NCBI RefSeq assembly: GCF_017168235.1
Contig: NZ_JABFAO010000006.1
Location: 1 to 64,000, forward strand
Source of the DNA: Rhodococcus sp. KRD197
GTDB lineage: Bacteria > Actinomycetota > Actinomycetes > Mycobacteriales > Mycobacteriaceae
Direction: 5' to 3'
Length of the DNA: 64,000 nt
Made by a program: the position numbers and the translations under genes. The notes under the pieces were generated by a model. That model had not been told where the DNA came from. It worked only from the letters and a program-made list of their open reading frames with translations, and made no database searches. Of the stretch, positions 43,439 to 52,343 are shown piece after piece. Numbering within the stretch: position 1 is the stretch's first letter; every line of letters begins with the position of its first letter.

Positions 43439-44350
43439 ATGTCAATCTTTCTGAACAAGGACAACAAGGTCATCGTCCAGGGCATCACCGGCGGCGAAGG
43501 CACCAAGCACACCGCACTGATGCTCAAGGCCGGCACCCAGGTCGTCGGTGGCGTCAACGCACGCAAGGCCGGCACCACGGTCAAGCATGTCGACGCCGAC
43601 GGTAACGACATCGAACTCCCGGTCTTCGCGTCCGTCGCCGAGGCCATGGAGAAGACCGGAGCGGACGTCTCCATCGCGTTCGTCCCGCCGGCATTCTCCA
43701 AGGACGCCATCGTCGAGGCCATCGACGCCGAGATCCCGCTGCTCGTCGTCATCACCGAGGGCATCCCCGTGCAGGACTCCGCGTACGCGTGGGCCTACAA
43801 CGTGGAGAAGGGCAAGAAGACCCGCATCATCGGCCCGAACTGCCCCGGAATCATCACTCCCGGTGAAGCTCTCGTCGGCATCACCCCCGCCAACATCTCC
43901 GGCACCGGCCCCATCGGCCTGGTCTCCAAGAGTGGCACGCTGACCTACCAGATGATGTTCGAGCTTCGTGACTTCGGCTTCTCGACGGCCATCGGCATCG
44001 GCGGCGACCCCGTCATCGGCACCACGCACATCGATGCCATCGAGGCATTCGAGAACGACCCCGACACCAAGATCATCGTCATGATCGGTGAAATCGGCGG
44101 CGACGCGGAAGAGCGCGCAGCCGACTACATCAAGGCCAACGTGACCAAGCCGGTCGTCGGTTACGTCGCAGGCTTCACCGCTCCTGAGGGCAAGACCATG
44201 GGCCACGCCGGTGCCATCGTCTCCGGCTCGCTCGGTACCGCTCAGGCGAAGAAGGACGCGCTCGAGGCTGCAGGCGTCAAGGTCGGCAAGACGCCGTCCG
44301 AGACCGCTTCTCTCGCACGCGAGATTCTCGAATCGCTTTCTGTGAAGTAA
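43439..44350 (+). CDS. sucD: Succinyl-CoA synthetase subunit alpha
   Basis: A 303-residue alpha subunit. The CoA-binding [37 protein letters not shown] and the active-site phosphohistidine loop in [20 protein letters not shown] are intact. It forms the heterodimer or tetramer with SucC. GAGGAAA immediately precedes the start. A canonical hairpin terminator follows the stop. Confidence 0.98.
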   Translation: MSIFLNKDNKVIVQGITGGEGTKHTALMLKAGTQVVGGVNARKAGTTVKHVDADGNDIELPVFASVAEAMEKTGADVSIAFVPPAFSKDAIVEAIDAEIPLLVVITEGIPVQDSAYAWAYNVEKGKKTRIIGPNCPGIITPGEALVGITPANISGTGPIGLVSKSGTLTYQMMFELRDFGFSTAIGIGGDPVIGTTHIDAIEAFENDPDTKIIVMIGEIGGDAEERAADYIKANVTKPVVGYVAGFTAPEGKTMGHAGAIVSGSLGTAQAKKDALEAAGVKVGKTPSETASLAREILESLSVK

Positions 44351-44363
44351 GTATTCGATACGC

Positions 44364-44397
44364 GAAAGGGCCCGTCACGGTTGTGGCGGGCCTTTTT
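44364..44397 (+). terminator. Intrinsic terminator of sucCD
   Basis: AAAGGGCCCG (44365-44374) pairs with CGGGCCTTTT (from 44387) allowing one G-U pair, with a 12-nt loop. It is followed by five T residues, 14 nt after the sucD stop. It is the one clear classical U-tract terminator in the window. Confidence 0.9.
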
Positions 44398-44420
44398 CGT
44401 GTGCTCAGCAGGTCGTGTGG

Positions 44421-45431
44421 CTAAAAGATGGAGTGCGTCAGCGTCGCGGTGTAGGTGTCGGAGACCACGTCGGTGGCGGGGATTCCGATGGACACCGTGG
44501 CGGTCCAACCCGTCAGGCACAGTGCGCCTCCGCGCTTGGCCTGCTTGGCTTGCGTGGTCAGAGCCACGTTGGTCGAGGGCGAACTGCCGGCAAGTCCTGC
44601 CGTACAGGCAGAGGACGGTGCCAGGTAGCTTGCCGAAGTCGGAGTCAACACTTGCCCGGTGTTGACCCCACGGAGGTCCGAGAGACTGACCGACGAGGTC
44701 CAACCAGCGACACCCACGCCCAGCACGGTCATGCTCATGTTCCCGGTCCACGTCGTGCCCGGCGTGACGGTAGACGGTCCGATCAGGGACGAGGGCACCA
44801 CGATATCGAGCAGGTTGGACATTGCTGCCTCAGCTCGGGGTTCATCGGTGGTCGACGTGGTCGGCGCCTCCTTCGCGATGGTCGTGGTGGGCACCGTGTC
44901 GGTGGTTTCTGCAACGGCAGAGGTCGTCTCGGTCGCGTCGAGACCCTCTGCGTCGACCGCGATCGTCTCGACCGGTGTGGTCGTCTCCACGGCTGTGGTC
45001 GTCTCCACTGATGAAGTCGTCTCGGCCGGTGTGGTCGTGGTCGACACGGCCTCTGTAGTCTCCGCAGCCTCCGCGAGTTCCGTTGTCCCCGTTGTCTCCG
45101 TTGTCCCCGTTGTCTCCGCGGGCTCCGTTGCTTCCGTGGTGACAACGGGCGACGTACTTGCCGGCGGCGCGGGTGGCGCCGCGAGCGTCGGTTCGATGCT
45201 CGCGGACTCCTCCGTCGTTGCGGTCGCGGGCGGACACGGCATCGGGGCGACAGCCGACTCGGTGGTCGTGACGGGGGCAGGGACAGGCGGTGTCGTCGTG
45301 GTGGGAACTACGACGACGCAGCCCGAATCCGGCGCAGGTTGTGCGTAGGCAACAGGCTCCCCCGCGGCAACCGACAATCCCGCCGCGACGAGGCCGATCG
45401 CGAGTGCGGGGACGAGCCACATACGACGCAT
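44421..45431 (-). CDS. Large WxL-like secreted protein with Thr/Glu-rich stalk
   Basis: A 336-residue secreted protein. It has a signal peptide (MRRMWLVPALAIGLVAAGLS up to AYAQ), then about 150 residues almost entirely of Thr, Glu, Ser, Val, Ala and Pro (repeats such as ETTGTTETTGTTE), a likely extended, perhaps glycosylated stalk. The C-terminal ~130-residue domain contains GVAGWTSSVSLSDL and ends TYTATLTHSIF, matching the pattern of the small protein of the same operon and of the Firmicutes WxL domain ('GWTL...YTATLTWTL'), with Trp replaced in the last motif. Three Cys in the last domain could form a disulfide. Start ATG at 45431 lies 2 nt after the upstream stop codon. Confidence 0.75.
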   Translation of the reverse strand: MRRMWLVPALAIGLVAAGLSVAAGEPVAYAQPAPDSGCVVVVPTTTTPPVPAPVTTTESAVAPMPCPPATATTEESASIEPTLAAPPAPPASTSPVVTTEATEPAETTGTTETTGTTELAEAAETTEAVSTTTTPAETTSSVETTTAVETTTPVETIAVDAEGLDATETTSAVAETTDTVPTTTIAKEAPTTSTTDEPRAEAAMSNLLDIVVPSSLIGPSTVTPGTTWTGNMSMTVLGVGVAGWTSSVSLSDLRGVNTGQVLTPTSASYLAPSSACTAGLAGSSPSTNVALTTQAKQAKRGGALCLTGWTATVSIGIPATDVVSDTYTATLTHSIF

Positions 45432-45432
45432 G

Positions 45433-46440
45433 TCATGGCGCCTTTCGGTGTCGAAGAGCGAGCCAGCCACCGGCAATAGCCGCAACGACGAGAACCGCCG
45501 CGAGGATCCACACCCAGGATGGAATGCCATCGGTCTCGTTCGAGGTCGCCGCTCGAGAACCTTGCTCGGGGAAAGAAAGCTCCACGGTCGTCGACTTGTT
45601 CACCAAACCGCTGCTGATGGAGATGGATGCTTGCCATGGACCGGCTGGGATGGCCGGATCGAGGGCGAACGTGACATTTCCCGTTCCTCCGGGCGCGATG
45701 GAGCCGCCCGAGCCCTGGACCGGCTCCGTCGAGATTCCACCGGGGCCGTCCGTAAGTGTGAGTGTGCCGCTGGGATCGAGTGCACGCCCGCCGGTATTGG
45801 TGATCGAGGTGGTGACCTGCGGTGTCCCGTCCTCGCTGCGCGCCGCCGTTACCCCGTCGATGGCGAGATCGGCCGGGGGACCGTTACCAGGCCCGACCGA
45901 CAGGTAGGTGCGGATCCCGACTCGACTGACGTTCTGTATGCCCGTCTCGGTCGGCGCATCCGCGGTTTGGGCCCAGACGACGGCGTATTGCTCTCCCTCC
46001 GGCGCGTCCTCGGGTACTGCGATCGTGACAACGGCCTCCTCGGCCGTATTCGGGGGCAATACGACGTCGGTGGGGGCGACCGACATCCAGGTGGTGAGTT
46101 CGTTGACGGCTCGGCCGTCCCCGATCTGGAATCCGTCCGCTCCCTCGCCGATCGACGCGGCCGCGGGATAGAGCGTGATGGTCTGTTCTCGGTCGCTCCC
46201 GTTGCTGACCTCGATGCGTCTGGTGATGGTGGTCCCAGGCGGAAGGTTGTCGACGATGTACGCCATCGCGCGCGGATCGTCTTGAAGCGACACAGGTGCT
46301 TCGAGCAGCCGAATCCCGACGCTGCCGACCGCTTCCGGATCGTTGTTCTCTTGTGCGGCTGCCGGAGCCTGAGCGACGATCACCGATGCAATCGTCAGCA
46401 ATGTCAGGACCCCGGCGGCCAACCCCCGATGTAGTGGCAT
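45433..46440 (-). CDS. WxLIP-like (DUF916-type) membrane-anchored surface protein
   Basis: A 335-residue protein. Signal peptide to about residue 29 (LTLLTIASVIVAQAPAAAQE). An N-terminal domain (~40-160) has the WxLIP/DUF916 sequence pattern: YIVDNLPPGTTITRRIEVSN, EQTITLYPAAASI, LPPNTAEEAVVTIAVPEDAP. A second domain (~165-285) resembles the DUF3324 host-binding part (DLAIDGVTAARSEDGTP, ITNTGGRALDPSGTLTL). One TM helix (SWVWILAAVLVVAAIAGGWL) and a short basic tail follow. In Firmicutes such proteins anchor WxL proteins to peptidoglycan and to the host. It is the middle gene of a three-gene operon with 2-nt and 7-nt gaps. Confidence 0.75.
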   Translation of the reverse strand: MPLHRGLAAGVLTLLTIASVIVAQAPAAAQENNDPEAVGSVGIRLLEAPVSLQDDPRAMAYIVDNLPPGTTITRRIEVSNGSDREQTITLYPAAASIGEGADGFQIGDGRAVNELTTWMSVAPTDVVLPPNTAEEAVVTIAVPEDAPEGEQYAVVWAQTADAPTETGIQNVSRVGIRTYLSVGPGNGPPADLAIDGVTAARSEDGTPQVTTSITNTGGRALDPSGTLTLTDGPGGISTEPVQGSGGSIAPGGTGNVTFALDPAIPAGPWQASISISSGLVNKSTTVELSFPEQGSRAATSNETDGIPSWVWILAAVLVVAAIAGGWLALRHRKAP

Positions 46441-46447
46441 GTACGAA

Positions 46448-46966
46448 TCAGGCCACCGAATGGGTGACGGTGCCCGTGTACAGGCCGGCCACGACACCAA
46501 CCGGAGGGAGTGTGACGGCCAGGTTGCCGGTCCAGGTAGCGGTGTTCGCGCCCAGGACGAGCGTTGCAGTCTGGACAGGCGTGGGGAGGGCGATGATCAC
46601 TGGGAGCGGAGTTCGCGTCACGAGCGCGGTACCGGTCACGTCGGCGACGGTGCCCTGGTACGTCACGTTGGTTGGCAGGATCGATACAGGGTCGGGTGCA
46701 GGCTTGTTGAATGGGGAGCTGGCGGCCGTTGCGATCCAACCGAGGACGCCCAGACGCTGGTCGGAGACGACAACATCACTGATTCCGCCTGTTGCCTGGA
46801 GTCCGGAGACGGTCAGCGAGGCGGTGAGGGGCGCGGTGATGGTGAGGGCGCCACCGGTGACTGTGAAGGTCACGGTTGTGTCTGCGGCGTTCGATACACC
46901 GGGTGCGATGACGGCGACTGCAAGTGCGCTGGCAGCTGCGGCGGAGGCGAAAACTGATCTACGCAT
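46448..46966 (-). CDS. Small WxL-like secreted protein
   Basis: A 172-residue secreted protein: signal peptide MRRSVFASAAAASALAVAVI...SNAADTTVT (about 28 residues), then a single beta-rich domain. Within it, GGISDVVVSDQRLGVLGWIA corresponds to the 'D-x-R-x-G-x-G-W' first WxL motif. The protein ends LYTGTVTHSVA, the counterpart of the terminal 'YTATLTWxL' of WxL domains with T-H-S instead of T-W-x. TATWTGNLAV also contains a Trp. It is first gene of the operon and divergent from the DUF5336 gene. Confidence 0.72.
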   Translation of the reverse strand: MRRSVFASAAAASALAVAVIAPGVSNAADTTVTFTVTGGALTITAPLTASLTVSGLQATGGISDVVVSDQRLGVLGWIATAASSPFNKPAPDPVSILPTNVTYQGTVADVTGTALVTRTPLPVIIALPTPVQTATLVLGANTATWTGNLAVTLPPVGVVAGLYTGTVTHSVA

Positions 46967-47231
46967 GTGACGTCCTAGGAAAGTGCGAGGGGGCTCGCGA
47001 AAATGTTACGTACATCACATTAATCGCTGGCGACTGGACATCGTTACGTTTTCCTTGACATTTCTTCGTGATGTGTCACGAGATCTCCGGATGAGTCCGG
47101 GGCGGCGGGTCCAATTGCACGCCCGAGCAGGTCACGCACCGCATCGCCGATCGGTCGAACGAACGGTGCTGGCGGGTCCGTAGACTGGCGTGGTCCGCCG
47201 ACCCGATCTCATCTTTGCCGAGGAGTGTGTC
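46967..47231. promoter_or_regulatory. Divergent promoter region, WxL operon / DUF5336 gene
   Basis: A 265-bp gap between divergent start codons. TTGACA is present on the plus strand in TTTTCCTTGACATTTCTTCG (about 47070), which could serve as a -35 for the DUF5336 gene. The minus-strand side contains an A/T-rich stretch near 47000-47060, likely the WxL operon promoter. A short CCGGA-TGAGT-CCGG symmetry lies near 47088. GAGGAG precedes the DUF5336 start. Confidence 0.45.
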
Positions 47232-48443
47232 ATGACCTATCCGCCCGAGGGCCCCCGATCGTCTGGGCCCGGCTACAGCGGTTATGGCAGCTACGGCCCC
47301 GCGGGCCAATCGTTCGGTACGCCCGCGCAAGGGTCGCAGTCGCCGTACGCGCAAGGGCCGCAAGCGCCTTACGCTCAGGGGCAGTCTCCTCAGTACGGTC
47401 AAGGCCCACAGTCGCAGCCACAACCGCAGCCCGGTCAGCCTTCGCAGCCGAGTCCGTCGTTCAGCCAGTACAACCCGCCGCTGAAAACGGATGGAGCGTC
47501 GTCATTGCCGCGCATTCTGTCCTCGGTGGTGCTCGCGCTCGGTGTCGTGCTCCTGCTCGTCGGTCTTGCCGGCCAGTACGAGGCATTCGGTGAGACATCC
47601 AACTTCTATCTGATCAGCAGCGGCGACCCCACGTCGATCGCGTTGATGTTCGCCGCCGGACTCACCGCGGGCGTCGGATTGCTGCCCAAGCAGCCGAAGA
47701 CCATCGGAATCGCGGCAGCTCTGGCTCTCAGCGGATGGTTGGTACTGCTCCTCCAATCGTTCAACACCGGCGATGCAGGACCTGCCGGAATGACTGTAGG
47801 AATCGGCGCCGGTGCCGTCGCGGCACTCGTGCTCGGATTCGTGCAGTCCGCCGTCGCCGTGGCGGCAACGCTGCTGCACTCCGGTGTGATCAAGGCGCCG
47901 CAGCCCAAGCCCGTGTCCTACGGCCAGCAGAGCAACGCTCCCGGCTACGGTCAGCCGCCCGCAGGCAGCTACGGCCAGGCCTCGCAGCAGCAGTACCAGG
48001 GTCCTTCGCCTCAGGGGCAGCAGAGTCCGGGACAGTCGGGTTATGGCGGGTACGGTCAGCAGCCGGGTTACGGCGGTTCGGGATCGGGCTACGTGCCGCC
48101 GGCCTACACGGGAGCTCAGCCGCCGCAGAGTCAGAACCCCACCGGCGGCCTGGGCTATCCGGTCGGCGCGCCCAAGCCGGACTCGTCGGGTGGATTCACC
48201 CCACCGGCCGGCCAGGACTCGCCGTACAGCCAGTACCCGTACAACCACACACCCGTCGGATCCGGTGCCTACGGTGCCTCCCAGCACGCACCGACGGAAA
48301 GCGTGCCGACGGATTCTGTGTCCTCGGACAATGCGCCGACGAGCGAGACCGACGGTGCACCAGGAAGCGGGGAGACATCCCCCAACGACAGCGCCCCGAC
48401 TCGCGCGTTCGACCCGTCGGCGGCCGATGAGAACAAGAAGTGA
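47232..48443 (+). CDS. DUF5336 membrane protein with low-complexity arms
   Basis: A 403-residue protein corresponding in place and architecture to mycobacterial Rv0954. The N-terminal ~85 residues are Gln/Pro/Gly/Tyr-rich (repeats YAQGPQAPYAQGQ). Four TM helices follow (about 93-112, 130-150, 157-172, 178-205). The C-terminal ~180 residues are again disordered with YGQQ / GYG repeats and a Ser/Thr/Asp-rich end. The family is linked to the divisome in mycobacteria. GAGGAGTG precedes the ATG at 47232. Function in this organism is inferred from family only. Confidence 0.9.
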   Translation: MTYPPEGPRSSGPGYSGYGSYGPAGQSFGTPAQGSQSPYAQGPQAPYAQGQSPQYGQGPQSQPQPQPGQPSQPSPSFSQYNPPLKTDGASSLPRILSSVVLALGVVLLLVGLAGQYEAFGETSNFYLISSGDPTSIALMFAAGLTAGVGLLPKQPKTIGIAAALALSGWLVLLLQSFNTGDAGPAGMTVGIGAGAVAALVLGFVQSAVAVAATLLHSGVIKAPQPKPVSYGQQSNAPGYGQPPAGSYGQASQQQYQGPSPQGQQSPGQSGYGGYGQQPGYGGSGSGYVPPAYTGAQPPQSQNPTGGLGYPVGAPKPDSSGGFTPPAGQDSPYSQYPYNHTPVGSGAYGASQHAPTESVPTDSVSSDNAPTSETDGAPGSGETSPNDSAPTRAFDPSAADENKK

Positions 48444-48500
48444 CGCTCGCTCGGCGCGCCTGATCGAAGCGATCGGACGTTGGTGCAACGCTCGTAGCCG

Positions 48501-49964
48501 ATGAGCGCCGTACTGAACCAAGAGAGGCAGCGCGCCGGACGTACACCTCGTTCGCCGCAGCGTCCGCCGACGTTGTCACCTGCCCAGTCGAAGACATTGA
48601 TCCGGGTCGCATTTCGCACCCCGGGTGTGCTCATCGCGATCTGCACGACTGTCGTCCTGGTGACACTGGTATCGGCCAACAGTGATCTGACCGGAACGTT
48701 CGGCGCGATCGCCGGATTGTGGTTCGCGGTACACCACGTGCCGCTCTCCATTGCCGGCACATCACTCGGCGTCCTGCCGCTCCTGCCCACCCTCGTTCTG
48801 GCCGTCGTCGTCGCCCGCGGCGTGGCTCGGACGGTGACCGAGGCACCCACCCGTCGGGAATGCGGGCTCGTCTTCGGTGCCGCTGTACTCGGTCCGCTCT
48901 TCGTGACGGCACTCGCGCTCGCCGTCGCGGCAGACGCCTCGGCTGTCATCGGTTTGGACAGTCCGCACGCACTTCTCGCCTTCGCCTGGGTGGGTGGGGT
49001 GCACGCAGTATCTGCGGCGATCGGCGTGGCTGTCGGCACGTGGAATTCCGAAGCGATGGTTGCGAGAAGTCCTCAGTGGTCGCGCCGAGTCGTGACGCCG
49101 ACGGTTCGTGCCGGCTCGGTCCTCGTCGCGGGCAGCGGAGCCATCGTCGCCGCGTCGATGGTTGCATCGTGGTCCACGATGGACGCGCTCCTCGACTCCG
49201 GTGATGGATTCGTCGGTGTGCTTGGCTTGACGGTCCTGTCGATTCTGTATCTGCCGAATGTGATGGTGGGTGCCCTCGCGGTGAGCGTCGGATCCTCCGC
49301 CCACGTAGGCGAGGTCGCGGTCAGTATGTTCCGCAGTGTGGGAGGGCCGGTGCCGCCGCTCCCGGTCCTCGCTGTTCTGCCGGAAGGCGCCGCGCACTCC
49401 CTGTGGCTGCTGATGTTGATCGTTCCGCTGACGGCGGGAGTGTTCCTCGGCCGTGACTGCGCCCGCCGCGCTGTCGATGTGAACCACGCGCTGTCGTCGG
49501 TGTGGCTCGGGGCGGCCGTGATCGGCGTTTCCGCACTTGTCCTCGGTTTCGTGGCAGGCGGAAACCTCGGCACGTTCGGCACGATCGAAGTGACGGTGTG
49601 GTCGTTCGGTCTGCTGGTGTTCGCGTGGGTGGCGGTCGTCGGATCCGTAGCCGCGGGCGTTACTGCTTGGCGCGCTGGAACGAGGAGCGAGGACCAGGCG
49701 GAACCGGAGAGTGCGTCGGTGCCGGTCGAAACAACTGCGATTGCCGCGATCGCGCAGCCCGCCGAACTCGAAGGCGGCCCTGCCGAAGAAGCTGCAGTCG
49801 AGGCGGAAGTGGTGGAGGCGGCACCGGTGGAGGTGGATGCCGCAGTAGAGGCTGAGGTTGTGGCCCCGGAACCGGACGGAGACGATCAGCCGATCGACGC
49901 GGAGATCGTGGACGTCGAGAAGACAGAGGACCTCCCCGACAGGCCGCCGAGCGAGAGCGACTAG
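48501..49964 (+). CDS. DUF6350 family membrane protein
   Basis: A 487-residue polytopic membrane protein, counterpart of Rv0955. About eleven hydrophobic segments lie between residues 30 and 385 (start LIRVAFRTPGVLIAICTTVV). A ~90-residue acidic tail rich in Glu, Val and Ala (for example VEAEVVEAAPVEVDAAVEAE) follows. The position directly upstream of purN is conserved in actinobacteria. The role is unknown. Confidence 0.88.
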   Translation: MSAVLNQERQRAGRTPRSPQRPPTLSPAQSKTLIRVAFRTPGVLIAICTTVVLVTLVSANSDLTGTFGAIAGLWFAVHHVPLSIAGTSLGVLPLLPTLVLAVVVARGVARTVTEAPTRRECGLVFGAAVLGPLFVTALALAVAADASAVIGLDSPHALLAFAWVGGVHAVSAAIGVAVGTWNSEAMVARSPQWSRRVVTPTVRAGSVLVAGSGAIVAASMVASWSTMDALLDSGDGFVGVLGLTVLSILYLPNVMVGALAVSVGSSAHVGEVAVSMFRSVGGPVPPLPVLAVLPEGAAHSLWLLMLIVPLTAGVFLGRDCARRAVDVNHALSSVWLGAAVIGVSALVLGFVAGGNLGTFGTIEVTVWSFGLLVFAWVAVVGSVAAGVTAWRAGTRSEDQAEPESASVPVETTAIAAIAQPAELEGGPAEEAAVEAEVVEAAPVEVDAAVEAEVVAPEPDGDDQPIDAEIVDVEKTEDLPDRPPSESD

Positions 49965-50022
49965 TCTTTACACGGCCCGGCGACGGCGGGCGTTTCCCTC
50001 GACGTTTTTCAGGAGTAGTGCG

Positions 50023-50646
50023 CTGACTGCCTCGCGTGAGCACCCAGCACGAGTCGTCGTCCTCGCATCGGGGACCGGCTCGTTGTTGCAGTCGCTGATC
50101 GCGGCGGCAGCGGAGAACTCCTACCCCGCTCGCATCGTGGCCGTCGGTGTGGATCGTGACTGTGACGCAGCCCGGCACGCACATACCGCCGATATCCCAC
50201 ACTTTCGAATCGCACTCCGCGACTACGCCGACCGTGACGCATGGGATGCCGCGCTCACCGATGCCGTTGCGTCGCACACCCCCGATTTCGTTGTCACGGC
50301 CGGCTTCATGAAGATTCTTGGCACGCGGTTCCTCGACGCGTTCGCCGGCCGCATCGTCAACACCCATCCTGCGTTGCTGCCGTCGTTTCCCGGTGCCCAT
50401 GCGGTGCACGACGCGCTCGCGTACGGCGTCAAACTGACGGGATCGACAGTTCACCTGGTCGACGAGGGCGTCGATACTGGCCCGATCCTGGCGCAGGAAG
50501 CTGTGCCGGTGCTCGACGACGACGACCGCGAGTCGTTGCACGAGCGAATCAAAATTGTGGAACGCAGATTGCTGGTCGATGTGATCGCTGCAGTTGCCGC
50601 ACGAGGTGTTGTCTCCGATGGACGAAAGGCCCAGATTCAACCATGA
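50023..50646 (+). CDS. purN: Phosphoribosylglycinamide formyltransferase
   Basis: About 207 residues, transferring a formyl group to GAR in purine synthesis. [16 protein letters not shown] (phosphate loop), [35 protein letters not shown] (catalytic N and H) and [18 protein letters not shown] (catalytic D) are intact. No ATG, GTG or TTG is available in frame near the conserved N-terminus. The best start is CTG at 50023, seven bases after AGGAG; upstream codons overlap nothing functional. The stop overlaps the purH ATG (ATGA). Confidence 0.92.
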   Translation: MTASREHPARVVVLASGTGSLLQSLIAAAAENSYPARIVAVGVDRDCDAARHAHTADIPHFRIALRDYADRDAWDAALTDAVASHTPDFVVTAGFMKILGTRFLDAFAGRIVNTHPALLPSFPGAHAVHDALAYGVKLTGSTVHLVDEGVDTGPILAQEAVPVLDDDDRESLHERIKIVERRLLVDVIAAVAARGVVSDGRKAQIQP

Positions 50647-52193
50647 CCGAACGTAAAGCAGTGCGCCGCGCGCTGGTCAGTGTCTACGACAAGACCGGAT
50701 TGATCGAGCTGGCGACCGGCTTGCACAACGCAGGCGTGGCCCTGGTGTCCACCGGATCGACCGCTTCGAAGATCGCCGACGCGGGCATTCCCGTCACCAA
50801 GGTCGAGGATCTCACCGGATTCCCCGAAACTCTCGACGGCCGGGTCAAGACGCTGCATCCGCGGGTGCACGCCGGTGTCCTCGCCGATACCCGTAGGCCC
50901 GAGCATCTCCAGCAGCTCGAAGAACTGGGCGTGGAGGCGTTCGAGCTGGTGGTCGTCAACCTGTATCCGTTCACCGACACCGTCGCCAGCGGCGCCACCC
51001 CGGACGAATGCGTCGAGCAGATCGACATCGGCGGCCCGTCGATGGTGCGCGCGGCTGCCAAGAATCACCCATCCGTCGCAGTCGTCGTCGATCCGGCGCG
51101 CTACGAGGACGTGCTCACCGCCGTTGCGGGGGGCGGTTTCACGCTGGCCGAGCGCACATCGCTGGCGGCGCAGGCGTTCCAGCACACAGCTGCATACGAT
51201 GTTGCTGTCGCATCGTGGATGAGCAGCGTGCTCGTCGACTCCGATGAGCAGTTCCCCGAATGGGTCGGCGGAACCTGGGATCGGTCCGCGGTGCTTCGGT
51301 ACGGCGAGAACCCGCATCAGGCCGCAGCGCTGTATGTCAGTCCCACCGGCGGTGGTATCGCGCAGGCTGAGCAGCTCCACGGCAAAGAGATGTCGTACAA
51401 CAACTTCACCGACGCCGACGCTGCCTGGCGGGCCGCGTTCGATCACGAGGCGCCGACCGTCGCGATCATCAAGCACGCCAACCCATGTGGCATCGCCGTG
51501 GGAGACGATATCGCGGAGGCGCACCGCAAGGCTCACGCCTGCGACCCGGTCAGCGCGTACGGCGGCGTCATCGCAGCCAATCGTGAGGTGACCGTCGAAA
51601 TGGCGGAGCAGGTTGCCGAGATCTTCACCGAGGTGATCATCGCCCCGTCGTACGGAGACGGAGCTCTCGGAGTCCTGCAGCGCAAGAAGAACGTTCGAGT
51701 GTTGCTCGCGACGCCGCCCGCGCTCGGTGGGGTCGAGCTCAAGCCGGTCTCGGGTGGCGCACTGCTGCAGCAACGAGACGCCATCGACGCCGAAGGCGAC
51801 AACCCTGCGAACTGGACTCTCGCTGCTGGTGACGCCGCCGACGAGCAGACCTTGAAGGATCTCGAATTCGCCTGGCGGGCAGGACGAGCCGTCAAATCCA
51901 ACGCCATTCTGTTGGCGAAGGACGGTGCGTCGGTCGGTGTCGGCATGGGCCAGGTCAACCGCGTCGATGCCGCTCACTTGGCTGTGCAGCGCGCGGGCGA
52001 TCGCGTCGAGGGATCCGTTGCTTCCTCGGATGCCTTCTTCCCCTTCCCGGATGGGCTGCAGGTTCTGATCAGTGCCGGCGTCAAAGCCGTCGTGCAACCG
52101 GGCGGATCCGTCCGCGACAACGAGGTCATCGCGGCAGCTCAGGACGCCGGTGTCACGCTCTACCTGACCGGTTCGCGGCACTTCGCCCACTGA
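50643..52193 (+). CDS. purH: Bifunctional AICAR transformylase / IMP cyclohydrolase
   Basis: A 516-residue enzyme catalysing the last two steps of IMP synthesis. The N-terminal IMP cyclohydrolase part (to ~195) has [45 protein letters not shown] and [16 protein letters not shown]. The C-terminal transformylase (about 200-516) has [43 protein letters not shown] (catalytic K and H) and [13 protein letters not shown]. It is coupled to purN by a 4-nt overlap and is followed by two hairpins. Confidence 0.98.
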   Translation: MTERKAVRRALVSVYDKTGLIELATGLHNAGVALVSTGSTASKIADAGIPVTKVEDLTGFPETLDGRVKTLHPRVHAGVLADTRRPEHLQQLEELGVEAFELVVVNLYPFTDTVASGATPDECVEQIDIGGPSMVRAAAKNHPSVAVVVDPARYEDVLTAVAGGGFTLAERTSLAAQAFQHTAAYDVAVASWMSSVLVDSDEQFPEWVGGTWDRSAVLRYGENPHQAAALYVSPTGGGIAQAEQLHGKEMSYNNFTDADAAWRAAFDHEAPTVAIIKHANPCGIAVGDDIAEAHRKAHACDPVSAYGGVIAANREVTVEMAEQVAEIFTEVIIAPSYGDGALGVLQRKKNVRVLLATPPALGGVELKPVSGGALLQQRDAIDAEGDNPANWTLAAGDAADEQTLKDLEFAWRAGRAVKSNAILLAKDGASVGVGMGQVNRVDAAHLAVQRAGDRVEGSVASSDAFFPFPDGLQVLISAGVKAVVQPGGSVRDNEVIAAAQDAGVTLYLTGSRHFAH

Positions 52194-52209
52194 CTCCCTC
52201 CTGCTGAGA

Positions 52210-52256
52210 TCGCACTTGTGCGGTCGCTTACAGCATTTTCATCTGCACAAGTGCGA
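52210..52256 (+). terminator. Hairpin after purH, left flank of DUF559 copy 3
   Basis: TCGCACTTGTGC at 52210-52221 pairs exactly with GCACAAGTGCGA at 52245-52256 (23-nt loop), 16 nt after the purH stop codon. The same arm sequence recurs on the other side of the next gene at 53211-53267. Confidence 0.8.
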
Positions 52257-52261
52257 ATTGG

Positions 52262-52298
52262 GCAACTGTGGATAGTTCGAGCGACTATCCACAGTTGC
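52262..52298. repeat. Perfect 15-bp hairpin upstream of DUF559 copy 3
   Basis: GCAACTGTGGATAGT at 52262-52276 and ACTATCCACAGTTGC at 52284-52298 are perfect reverse complements around a 7-nt loop. It lies 5 bp after the previous hairpin and 46 bp before the start codon of the DUF559 gene. It may be a second terminator, or an operator for the gene. The arms contain CTATCCACA, one base off a DnaA box, most likely by chance. Confidence 0.75.
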
Positions 52299-52343
52299 CG
52301 TTCTGTGACCTGGCGTGGGGTCCGGCCCTGACATCGTCGGTTC

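Noticed and set aside
44659..45348. A 229-codon plus-strand ORF over the large WxL-like gene
   Set aside because: Val/Ser-rich antisense shadow of the Thr/Glu stalk repeats; no start context and no domain.
52262..52298. DnaA boxes or an origin (TGTGGATAG / CTATCCACA)
   Set aside because: Only one inverted pair, one mismatch to the consensus, and no dnaA, dnaN or AT-rich unwinding region nearby.
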